From Bacteroidota bacterium (lineage in GTDB: Bacteria > Bacteroidota > Bacteroidia > Bacteroidales > UBA1402), in the NCBI GenBank assembly GCA_030706285.1, contig JAUZOU010000059.1:1-11414 (forward strand): a stretch of DNA of 11,414 nucleotides. The letters are read 5' to 3'. Both the position numbers and the translations under genes were made by a program. Shown here piece after piece: positions 1 to 6,900 of the stretch (position 1 is the stretch's first letter; every line of letters starts with the position of its first letter). The notes beneath the pieces are model-generated. The model searched no databases. It had not been told where the DNA came from and worked only from the letters and a program-made list of their open reading frames with translations.

Positions 1-4
1 AACT

Positions 5-93
5 AAAAACCGGGTATCGTTCGGCTGAATTTTCGAAGCGTCGCTTCGCTCCTCGGAAGACGAAAATTCCGGGTGACTCGTCCCCCGGTTTTC
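5..93. repeat. Palindromic intergenic repeat element
   Basis: Three nested inverted repeats are visible. The outer arms are AAAACCGGG (6-14) and CCCGGTTTT (84-92). The middle arms are GAATTTTCG (27-35) and CGAAAATTC (61-69). The inner palindrome is CGAAGCG-T-CGCTTCG (34-48). On the minus strand 39-54 reads GAGGAGCGAAGCGACG, which resembles a core seen in dispersed intergenic repeats of many bacteria (from memory, not searched). The outer plus-strand arm is followed by TTTTCTTAACGTTTTT, so the element could also terminate transcription. I infer a REP/MITE-like repeat present in several genomic copies. A 35-codon minus-strand frame (3-110) crosses it but is probably a by-product of the palindrome. 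Confidence 0.6.
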
Positions 94-234
94 TTAACGT
101 TTTTCATCATAGTCGCCGCAGCCTATCCGTGCCTGCTTCACTACCAGTTACTATCCATCAGTTGATGAATCAGTTGATTCATTTTTGGCAAACTCCATAA
201 GTTTTCAACTTGATCCTTTTTAAGTTGATCCTGA
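94..234. other. Intergenic stretch without a gene
   Basis: No credible coding frame or tRNA was found. Small-scale structure is present. The decamer ATCAGTTGAT occurs twice (157-166 and 169-178). The palindrome TGAATCA-GT-TGATTCA lies at 166-181. TTGATCCT is repeated at 210-217 and 225-232, beside the inverted pair TCAACTT (205-211) and AAGTTGA (222-228). AGTTGAT therefore recurs three times in about 70 bases, which could be an operator or chance in AT-rich DNA. I assign no function. Confidence 0.5.
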
Positions 235-242
235 CAAAGATA
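235..242 (-). promoter_or_regulatory. Possible -7 box facing the left edge
   Basis: On the minus strand this reads TATCTTTG, matching the Bacteroidetes -7 consensus TAnnTTTG. No convincing TTTG-like -33 element lies 19-21 bases upstream. It sits just after the terminator of the small RNA, so it could start a separate transcript running toward position 1. Nothing recognisable lies downstream inside the window. Confidence 0.2.
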
Positions 243-261
243 TAAAAAATACAGAAGTTTA

Positions 262-498
262 AAACAGTAAAGCCCTCCGCTGTTTAAGGCGGAAGGCTTT
301 GTGTTATAAGAAGAAGCTGCATATTAGATATGCGAAACTCCGTTTGACAGGATTTGAGTGCCCGGCCTTCTTTGTAATCCGCTGCCCAGGAGAGGGGTTC
401 TTTCGAACTTGCGGCCCGCCATTGATAGCCAGAGCTTTTGTCTCGGTGGTTTAAAACTAATTTGATGAGTCTGCCAATCAATTTTGTGCAGCTTCTCT
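262..498 (-). ncRNA. Structured small RNA, Bacteroidales-1 / 6S-like
   Basis: This is an autonomous small-RNA unit: a promoter (503-533), ~237 transcribed bases and an intrinsic terminator (269-300). The start is set about 5 bases after the -7 box. The ends pair perfectly over 10 bp: AGAAGCUGCA (496-487) with UGCAGCUUCU (321-312). An inner arm pairs GCUC-u-GGC (435-428) with GCCGGGC (366-360). Further in, CCGC (414-411) pairs with GCGG (382-379), and a GUUC-GAAA-GAAC tetraloop hairpin sits at 408-397. Unpaired flanks between the closing stem and inner arm give a closed rod with a large bubble, the layout of 6S RNA, which binds RNA polymerase holoenzyme. From memory, the Bacteroidales-1 candidate RNA is described downstream of L20 genes with this promoter type. 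Family assignment is by position and architecture, not by a covariance search. A 65-codon frame here (284-481) is rejected as protein because it runs into the terminator. Confidence 0.72.
269..300 (-). terminator. Intrinsic terminator of the small RNA
   Basis: On the minus strand AAAGCC-T-TCCGC (300-289) pairs with GCGGA-G-GGCTTT (280-269) around an 8-base loop, with one internal mismatch. ACTGTTTT follows, giving an interrupted U-tract. The stem is symmetrical, so it could also act on plus-strand transcription, but no plus-strand gene lies to its left in the window. Confidence 0.7.
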
Positions 499-502
499 AC
501 CA

Positions 503-533
503 CAAATATAGCAAATTTTATTGGAAATAGAAA
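503..533 (-). promoter_or_regulatory. Bacteroidetes-type promoter of the small RNA
   Basis: On the minus strand, TTTC (533-530), a 19-base spacer and TATATTTG (510-503) match the Bacteroidetes consensus TTTG-N19-TAnnTTTG with one mismatch in the -33 box. The expected start is around 497-499, immediately before the closing stem of the RNA. The promoter lies downstream of the rplT terminator, which supports independent transcription. Confidence 0.7.
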
Positions 534-555
534 CTTTCAGGGCGTTAAAATGCAT

Positions 556-585
556 AAAAAAGCCCCGGCATAACGTCGAGGCTTT
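556..585 (-). terminator. Intrinsic terminator after rplT
   Basis: On the minus strand AAAGCCTCGAC (585-575) pairs with GCCGGGGCTTT (569-559) across a 5-base loop, with one G-U pair and one mismatch, and runs into six T residues (561-556). It lies about 20 bases past the rplT stop codon and probably ends the thrS-infC-rpmI-rplT message. A second inverted repeat, AAACGCTT/AAGCGTTT (595-602 and 610-617), spans the rplT stop region. Confidence 0.85.
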
Positions 586-607
586 ACGGTTTTTAAACGC
601 TTATCAA

Positions 608-958
608 TCAAGCGTTTTTGGCTTTTTGAACAATGGCTTTGAATGCTTGCGGTTCATTCATGGCAAGGTCAGCCAATACTTTACGGTTGATTTCGATACC
701 TGCTTTGTGCAAAGCACCCATCAGGCGACTATAGGAAAGACCTTCAAGACGGGCACCGGCATTGATACGCTGAATCCAAAGAGCGCGAAAAGCACGCTTT
801 TTAACTTTACGGTCACGGTAAGCATATTGCATCCCTTTTTCCCAAGTGTTTTTGGCTACGGTCCAAACATTTTTTCTGGATCCGAAATAACCCCTTGTCA
901 GGGATAACACTTTTTTCCTTCTTGCCCTTGAGGCTACGTGATTTACTGATCTAGGCAT
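608..958 (-). CDS. rplT: 50S ribosomal protein L20
   Basis: L20 binds 23S rRNA and is needed early in assembly of the large ribosomal subunit. The 116-residue product has the usual length and is full-length. It shows the basic N-terminus beginning MPRSVNHVASRARRKK, the GYFGSRKN segment (about 23-30) and the conserved WIQRINAGAR core (about 61-70). The ATG is at 958-956 and the stop is TGA. It is the last gene of the infC-rpmI-rplT cluster, 94 bases after rpmI, and is followed by a strong terminator. In E. coli and Bacillus L20 represses this cluster by binding its mRNA. A small hairpin at 1013-1026 in the gap upstream could be involved, but no known L20 leader is recognisable here. Confidence 0.98.
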   Translation of the reverse strand: MPRSVNHVASRARRKKVLSLTRGYFGSRKNVWTVAKNTWEKGMQYAYRDRKVKKRAFRALWIQRINAGARLEGLSYSRLMGALHKAGIEINRKVLADLAMNEPQAFKAIVQKAKNA

Positions 959-1006
959 TTTGTTTCTTTTTTTTGAATGTTAGCGCCATACTTCACAGAT
1001 GAACTT

Positions 1007-1026
1007 GTTAGCTAACCATTCGGTTA
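1007..1026 (-). promoter_or_regulatory. Small hairpin in the rpmI-rplT gap
   Basis: The 94-base gap between rpmI and rplT contains the palindrome GTTAGCTAAC (1007-1016) and an overlapping hairpin, UAACC-GAAU-GGUUA on the minus strand (1026-1013). A distant GTTAGC (979-984) could instead pair with GCTAAC (1011-1016). The alternative pairings resemble a small regulatory leader, possibly for L20 feedback, but no family match is claimed. Confidence 0.2.
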
Positions 1027-1052
1027 AAAATTAAAAACTGTTTTGATGTGGG

Positions 1053-1250
1053 TTATTTCATCCCCAGTAATAATCTAACACTTTTAAGGTTGGTCTTGTC
1101 GACGATCTCAACATGTGTCAGGTTGCGTTTCTGCTTCTTGGTCTTCTTAGTCAGAATATGACTTTTGAATGCGTGTTTACGCTTGATTTTACCTGTTCCG
1201 GTAAGGGTGAACCTCTTTTTGGAACCGGAATTAGTTTTCATCTTTGGCAT
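1053..1250 (-). CDS. rpmI: 50S ribosomal protein L35
   Basis: L35 is a small, very basic protein of the large ribosomal subunit. The 65-residue product has the family's usual length and N-terminus, MPKMKTNSGSKKRF, followed by the lysine-rich KIKRKHAFKSHILTKKTKKQKRNL region and the terminal RLLLGMK. The frame is open further upstream to 1316, but that extension is the tail of infC in another frame; the ATG at 1250-1248 is chosen because it gives the canonical N-terminus. This start lies 20 bases inside the 3' end of infC, so translation of the two genes is probably coupled. Confidence 0.97.
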   Translation of the reverse strand: MPKMKTNSGSKKRFTLTGTGKIKRKHAFKSHILTKKTKKQKRNLTHVEIVDKTNLKSVRLLLGMK

Positions 1251-1845
1251 TTTGCTCTGTTTTTGAGTTTGTAACTGGTTTATTATTTGTAACGGGTTTA
1301 TTAACAACAGGGACACTTCCGACTTTCTTCTTTGGTGCCAGCATGATAATCATCCGTTTACCTTCCAATACGGGTAAGCTTTCAACTTTTCCATAATCTT
1401 CAAGGTCATTGGCAAAACGAAGCAACAATACTTCACCTTGTTCCTTAAATAAGATGGAACGACCTTTGAAAAACACATACGCTTTGACTTTCGAACCTTC
1501 TTCCAAAAACGCTTTGGCATGCTTCAACTTAAAATTGTAGTCATGATCATCTGTTTGAGGTCCAAAACGGATCTCCTTCAGCGTGATCTTGGTCGACTTG
1601 GCTTTTTGTTCCTTTTGGCGTTTTTTCTGCTGATACAGAAATTTCTGATAGTCAGTAATACGACAGACTGGAGGCACAGCATTTGGGGAAATCTCCACAA
1701 GGTCCAGTTGCTTTTGTTCAGCAAGCGCCAATGCTTGTTGAATCGGCATAATGCCTTGTTCGACATTATCTCCAACCAAGCGAACTTCTTTGACACGGAT
1801 GCGTTCATTTATCCGATACTGCATTTTTATATCATCGTTCCTCAT
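1231..1845 (-). CDS. infC: Translation initiation factor IF-3
   Basis: IF-3 binds the 30S subunit, prevents premature joining of 50S and checks start-codon pairing. The 204-residue product has the N-terminal domain (about 8-80, with YRINERIRVKEVRLVGDN and LDLVEISPNAVPPVCRI), the lysine-rich linker helix (KKRQKEQKAK) and the C-terminal domain (about 85-173, with EIRFGPQTDDHDYNFKLKHA and VLEGKRMIIMLAPKK). Residues after about 174 form a low-complexity polar tail with two copies of NKPVTN, longer than the core fold needs. The ATG at 1845 matches Bacteroidetes homologues, so the AUU start used by E. coli infC is not seen. The gene follows thrS by 60 bases and overlaps rpmI by 20 bases. Direct autoregulation cannot be judged from this sequence. 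Confidence 0.97.
   Translation of the reverse strand: MRNDDIKMQYRINERIRVKEVRLVGDNVEQGIMPIQQALALAEQKQLDLVEISPNAVPPVCRITDYQKFLYQQKKRQKEQKAKSTKITLKEIRFGPQTDDHDYNFKLKHAKAFLEEGSKVKAYVFFKGRSILFKEQGEVLLLRFANDLEDYGKVESLPVLEGKRMIIMLAPKKKVGSVPVVNKPVTNNKPVTNSKTEQNAKDEN
1268..1303. repeat. Two tandem 18-bp repeats in infC
   Basis: TTTGTAACTGGTTTATTA (1268-1285) is followed directly by TTTGTAACGGGTTTATTA (1286-1303), differing at one base. The unit is a multiple of three, so it duplicates six residues (NKPVTN) in the disordered IF-3 tail without shifting the frame. It looks like a recent slippage or duplication and may vary in copy number between strains. Confidence 0.9.
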
Positions 1846-1905
1846 TCAGATGTGTGTTCGTCGTTTTAATTATATGTTTTTTAAGTTTAACTATCAACTA
1901 ATTAG

Positions 1906-3846
1906 TTACCAAGCAGAAATCATTTTTTCAACTTCTTCATTCAAAAGCGCGGCAAAGGTAGTAAATTTCATCGAACCTTTATCGCCTTCACCCTGTTTTC
2001 TTACGGAGACTTCTTGTTTTTCTGCTTCTTGCTCACCGACAATGAGCATATAGGGGATACGTTTCAGTTCGTTGTCACGGATCTTACGTCCGATTTTTTC
2101 ATTTCTGTCATCCACAATAGCACGGATATCATGTGCTGTAAGGTATTCAAGGATTTCATTGGCATACGCATTGAATTTCTCACTGATTGGCAGGATGGTT
2201 ACCTGATCCGGTGTCAGCCACAACGGGAATTTGCCTTCTGTATTTTCGATCAACACGGCAATGAAACGTTCCATAGATCCAAAAGGAGCGCGGTGAATCA
2301 TCACCGGACGGTGTTTCTGGTTATCATTGCCGACATATTCAAGACTGAACCGTTCAGGCAGGTTATAGTCAACCTGAATGGTGCCGAGCTGCCATTTTCG
2401 GCCAATGGCATCCTTAACCATGAAATCAAGTTTTGGCCCGTAGAAGGCGGCTTCGCCAAGAACGACGCTTGCCTTAAGACCTTTTTCCTGGCAAGCTTCG
2501 ACGATGGCACGTTCAGACTTTTCCCAGTTCTCGTCACTACCAATATATTTTTCCTTATTATTCGGATCACGAAGTGAGATTTGAGCTTCAAATTCACTAA
2601 AGCTCAAGGCTTTAAAAATAATGGAAATAATATCCATCACTTTGAGGAATTCATCCTTCACCTGATCCGGACGGCAAAAAATGTGTGCATCGTCCTGCGT
2701 GAAACTGCGAACCCTTGTCAGCCCATGAAGCTCACCGCTCTGTTCATACCGGTAAACGGTGCCAAATTCGGCAAAACGCAAAGGCAGGTCTTTATATGAA
2801 CGAGGTTTGAATTTGTAGATCTCACAGTGGTGAGGACAATTCATTGGCTTGAGCATGTATTCTTCCCCTTCTTCCGGGGTATGAATGGGCTGGAATGAAT
2901 CCTTACCATATTTTGCCCAGTGACCTGAAGTGACATACAATTCTTTCTGCCCAATATGCGGGGTCATTACCTGCTGGTATCCGAAACGTTTCTGAATGCG
3001 TTTCAAAAAATCTTCCAACCTCAGACGCAAAGCGGTACCACGAGGTAGCCAGATAGGCAATCCTTTACCGACCATTTCGCTGAACATGAACAATTCCAGC
3101 TCTTTGCCAATCTTCCGGTGGTCACGTTTCTTCGCTTCTTCCAGCAACACCAAGTATTCGTCGAGCATTTTCTTCTTCGGGAAGGTGATGCCGTAAATAC
3201 GGGTCATTTGTTTGCGTTTTTCATCACCACGCCAATAAGCACCGGCAACAGTCAAGAGCTTGATGGCCTTGATTGGCTCCGTGTTTCTCAGATGAGGGCC
3301 ACGGCAAAGATCTGTAAAAGTTCCCTGCGTGTAGGTCGTGATGGTTCCGTCTTCCAGTTCTGAAATCAGTTCGGTCTTGTAGGTTTCGCCACGGTCTCCG
3401 AAGAGTTTCATGGCTCCATCCTTGGAAATATCCTGACGGATAATGGCTTCTTTTTTTGCAGCCAATTCGATCATTTTCGTTTCAATCGCCGGAAGATCGC
3501 TTTCTTTGATGACACTATCTCCCGGATCGACATCGTAGTAAAAACCGTTATCGATGGCCGGTCCGATACCAAACTGAATGCCTGGATACAATTCCTGAAG
3601 AGCTTCGGCCATTAAGTGGGCTGAAGAATGCCAGAAGGCATGTTTGCCTTGTTCGTCATCCCATTTTAATAACTGAATCGTTGCATCAGAATTGATCGGA
3701 AGATTCAGGTCAACAGTAGCTCCGTTTATTGAAGCTGCAAGACAGTCTTGAGCCAGGCGGGGACTGATCGATTCGGCCACCTGATATGAAGTGGTTCCTT
3801 CCGGATATTCCCTGACTGATCCATCTGGAAAACTTAATTTAATCAT
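1906..3846 (-). CDS. thrS: Threonyl-tRNA synthetase
   Basis: This class II synthetase charges tRNA-Thr and hydrolyses mischarged Ser-tRNA-Thr. The 646-residue product is full-length. Domains in order are TGS (about 1-62), the editing domain with HSSAH (H73, H77) and CRGPH (C181, H185), the catalytic core (about 245-540) and the anticodon-binding domain (about 545-640). The catalytic zinc ligands are all present: C337 (MNCPHH), H388 (QDDAHIF) and H518 (MIHRA). Motif 2 is YRYEQSGELHGLTRVR with R366. The ATG at 3846 gives the usual Bacteroidetes N-terminus MIKLSFPDGSVREY. It lies 70 bases after mfd and 60 bases before infC, the common thrS-infC-rpmI-rplT order. A possible -7 box sits only 2 bases before the ATG. 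Confidence 0.98.
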   Translation of the reverse strand: MIKLSFPDGSVREYPEGTTSYQVAESISPRLAQDCLAASINGATVDLNLPINSDATIQLLKWDDEQGKHAFWHSSAHLMAEALQELYPGIQFGIGPAIDNGFYYDVDPGDSVIKESDLPAIETKMIELAAKKEAIIRQDISKDGAMKLFGDRGETYKTELISELEDGTITTYTQGTFTDLCRGPHLRNTEPIKAIKLLTVAGAYWRGDEKRKQMTRIYGITFPKKKMLDEYLVLLEEAKKRDHRKIGKELELFMFSEMVGKGLPIWLPRGTALRLRLEDFLKRIQKRFGYQQVMTPHIGQKELYVTSGHWAKYGKDSFQPIHTPEEGEEYMLKPMNCPHHCEIYKFKPRSYKDLPLRFAEFGTVYRYEQSGELHGLTRVRSFTQDDAHIFCRPDQVKDEFLKVMDIISIIFKALSFSEFEAQISLRDPNNKEKYIGSDENWEKSERAIVEACQEKGLKASVVLGEAAFYGPKLDFMVKDAIGRKWQLGTIQVDYNLPERFSLEYVGNDNQKHRPVMIHRAPFGSMERFIAVLIENTEGKFPLWLTPDQVTILPISEKFNAYANEILEYLTAHDIRAIVDDRNEKIGRKIRDNELKRIPYMLIVGEQEAEKQEVSVRKQGEGDKGSMKFTTFAALLNEEVEKMISAW

Positions 3847-3848
3847 GA

Positions 3849-3856
3849 CAAATGTA
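3849..3856 (-). promoter_or_regulatory. Possible -7 box abutting the thrS start
   Basis: On the minus strand TACATTTG matches TAnnTTTG exactly and ends 2 bases before the thrS ATG. If functional, the start site would fall at or just inside the ATG, giving a leaderless message. No TTTG-like -33 element is at the expected spacing, so chance in AT-rich DNA is a real alternative. Confidence 0.3.
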
Positions 3857-3871
3857 TTTACTATATCTCAT

Positions 3872-3893
3872 CAGCCTTAAACAGGCTGTTTTT
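3872..3893 (+). terminator. Terminator-like hairpin facing plus strand
   Basis: CAGCCT (3872-3877) pairs with AGGCTG (3883-3888) around a 5-base loop, followed by TTTTT and further T-rich sequence. The T-tract lies on the plus-strand side, so the hairpin is oriented to stop antisense transcription leaving thrS, not mfd transcription. On the minus strand the same hairpin has no U-tract and would sit in the mfd-thrS spacer. Confidence 0.4.
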
Positions 3894-3916
3894 ATTCTGT
3901 TTTATAAATCGCAAAT

Positions 3917-6900
3917 TTACTGCATTAATTTGAGTTGGGCAATAGCTTTTCCGATGTTTTCAATGTTTTCTACCACCAGGGAGCGCTTACCGTTTTGTTC
4001 GCGCAATTTGTTGTCTTTCATATTGTTCTGAAGGTATTTCAGAATTTTGTCAAACGTTTCGGATTGATAAAACGATGAAAGAGGATTGTTAACAAAATAG
4101 CAGATCATCTGACCATTTTTAAGGAAGACTTTCTCCATACCAAGAGATTTAGCTATCCGGCGAAGTCTGACGACCTCGATCAATTCGGCAGCAACTTTCG
4201 GAATGGGGCCGAATCTGTCTATCAGACGCTTTTCGAATGCGGTAACTTCTTCTTCAGTCTCCAGCCCGTCCATTTCGCGGTAAAGACTCATGCGTTCAGA
4301 GGACCCTGGTACATAAGAATCGGGGAACATCATTTCCATGTCAGATTCGACAGAACAATCGGAGACATACGTATGCGTACCTTCCCGGTTCAGTAGTTGT
4401 TCATCTTTGTATAAATCGGCGAATTCCTCGTCCTTAAGTTCCTGAACTGCTTCAGTCAGAATTTTCTGATAGGCTTCAAAACCAAGATCGGCTATGAAGC
4501 CGCTCTGTTCTGCTCCAAGCATGTTTCCGGCACCTCGAATATCCAGATCCTGCATAGCTATATTGAAACCACTGCCAAGATCGGCAAAGTTCTCAATCGC
4601 TTCCAGCCTTCTTCTGGCTTCCGGTGTCAGGACGCTGAGCGGGGGAGCCAGCAGGTAACAGAACGCTTTCCGGTTGCTTCTTCCGACCCTGCCGCGCAGT
4701 TGATGGAGATCGCTAAGGCCAAACATATGAGCGTTGTTGACGATGATCGTATTGGCGTTAGGTATGTCGACGCCGGACTCGATGATGGTCGTACAAATAA
4801 GCACATCAAATTCATAATCCATGAAATCGAGTATAATCTGCTCCAGTTTGGGTCCTTCCATCTGACCATGTGCAATGGCCGTCCGTACGCCTGGCACACA
4901 CCGGTGTACCATGGCTTCAATATCCGGCAAGTTTTGAACACGGTTGTTAATGAGAAAGACTTGCCCGTTCCGTCCCAATTCAAATTCGATGGCTTCTTTC
5001 AGTAAATCCTCATTGAGCGTATTAACTTCCGTCTGAATAGGATAACGGTTGGGGGGAGGCGTGGTGATGGTACTCAGATCTCTGGCTCCCATCAGTGAAA
5101 ACTGAAGGGTACGTGGAATCGGAGTAGCCGTCATGGTCAGTGTATCCACATTCACTTTGAGCTGACGCAATTTTTCCTTGACCCCGACGCCGAATTTCTG
5201 CTCCTCATCGATGACCAGCAGGCCAAGATCATGAAATTTAACGCTTTTTCCAATGAGTTTGTGCGTCCCGATCAGAATATTTATTTTTCCGTCTTGTAAC
5301 TCATTCAGAATGCGCTTCGTATCGTTGGCCGATCTGGAACGGCTCAGGTAATCAATGGTGCAGGGAAAATCCTGTAGCCTTTTCTTGAATGTATTGTAAT
5401 GCTGGAATGCCAGGACGGTGGTCGGCACCAAGACGGCGACTTGCTTGTTGTCTGTGACCGCTTTGAAAGCAGCCCGGACAGCAATTTCTGTCTTTCCAAA
5501 ACCGACATCGCCACAGATCAGTCTGTCCATCGGACGGCTGCTTTCCATGTCGTTTTTCACATCTGCCGTCGATTTCACCTGGTCCGGTGTGTCTTCATAC
5601 AGGAAGGAGGCTTCCAGCTCCTGTTGCAAAAAACTGTCCGGACTGTAGCGGAAGCCTTCTTCTTCCCGCCGTTTAGCATATAGCAAGATCAGCTCGCGGG
5701 CAATATCCTTAACCTTTTTCTTGGTGCGTTCCTTGATGGTATTCCAGGAAGAACTGCCCAGCTTGTTGATGTGTGGCTCAACGCCTTCCTTGCCTTTGTA
5801 TTTGGAAATCCGGTGCAGGTTGTGAATACTGACAAAGAGCGTATCGTTGTCTTTGTACATGATTTTGATCACTTCCTGCATATGTCCGTTTATCTCGGTC
5901 CGGAAAAGGCCACCGAAGCGCCCGACGCCATAGTCGATGTGGACGACATAATCACCGAACTGGAGTTGGACAATTTCCTTCAGTGTCAGCGCCATTTTTC
6001 CACTTCTGGCTTTGTCGGAACGCAAATTGTATTTGTGGTAGCGTTCGAATAGCTGATGGTCTGTAAAACAGGCTAATTTCAGGTCGTGGTCGATAAAGCC
6101 TTCGTTAAGGGTCTTATTAATGGCATCGAAGGTGATGTCGTCTCCACGGTCTTCAAAAATGGACCGGAGACGTTCGAATTGCTTGGCGCTGTCGCTTAAG
6201 ATAGACAGGCTATACCCATCGTCCTTGTACAGATGAAATGTCTGGCTGACGAAATCGAAATTCCGGCCGAACGAGGCTTGCGGAGAGGTGTGGAATGTCA
6301 ATATGGCAGTCTTGTCACTCTCGGCCTTACGCCCGAATTCGATCCAACGGAAAGAGGCTGCCGATTGCCTGAATTCGTCGATATCCAGCAAGGCTCCAGG
6401 CTCAACATCAGGACTGCCCTCCATCAACTGATCCAGTTTGGCACAGGCAAAGCTGAAATCTTTGAAACACAAAACGGCCTCTTTCTTCAGGTGATGCGTA
6501 AAAGGCACTTTTTCTCCCTGATCAGGGTTGGTGAATGGAATAATACGAATGCTGCCGATTTGATCTTTTGACAACTGGTTTTCAATATCAAATGTACGGA
6601 TGCTTTCTACTTCATCGCCGAAAAAATCAATCCTGTAAGGTAGTTCGTTGCTCCAGGAATACACGTCAATCAAACTACCCCGAACACAGAACTGACCGGG
6701 TTCATAGACATAGTCAACTTGTTCGAATCCAAACGTATGAAGCAATTCGACGATAAAGGCTGTATCGGTCTTTTCCCCAACATGAAGATCTAGCGTTTTA
6801 TCATCCAGTTCTGAAAGCGGAATGACCTTTTCCACTAGACCTTCCGGATAGGTCACGATGATACAGGGCCTTTTCTGATGCAAGGCATTCAGGGCTTCCG

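Noticed and set aside
3..110. A 35-codon basic minus-strand frame starting ATG-ATG
   Set aside because: Its sequence is almost entirely dictated by the nested palindromes of the repeat element. No promoter or ribosome-binding signal adjoins it.
141..182. A 13-codon minus-strand frame resembling a leader peptide
   Set aside because: It contains one Trp and no run of regulatory codons, and no attenuator or biosynthetic gene follows in the window. The repeated CAACTGAT bases account for its look.
397..414. T-arm-like GUUCGAAAGAAC, suggesting a tRNA or tmRNA
   Set aside because: No acceptor, D or anticodon arms can be built around it, and no tmRNA tag frame is present. It folds as a GNRA-capped hairpin within the small RNA.
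284..481. A 65-codon minus-strand open frame
   Set aside because: It starts inside the structured RNA and its stop lies within the terminator hairpin. It resembles no protein I recognise, and the promoter, paired ends and terminator explain the region better.
521..907. A 128-codon plus-strand frame over rplT
   Set aside because: It is antisense to the unmistakable L20 gene and has no recognisable domain.
2014..2577. A 187-codon plus-strand frame inside thrS
   Set aside because: It is fully antisense to conserved ThrRS catalytic and anticodon-binding sequence and has no family resemblance.
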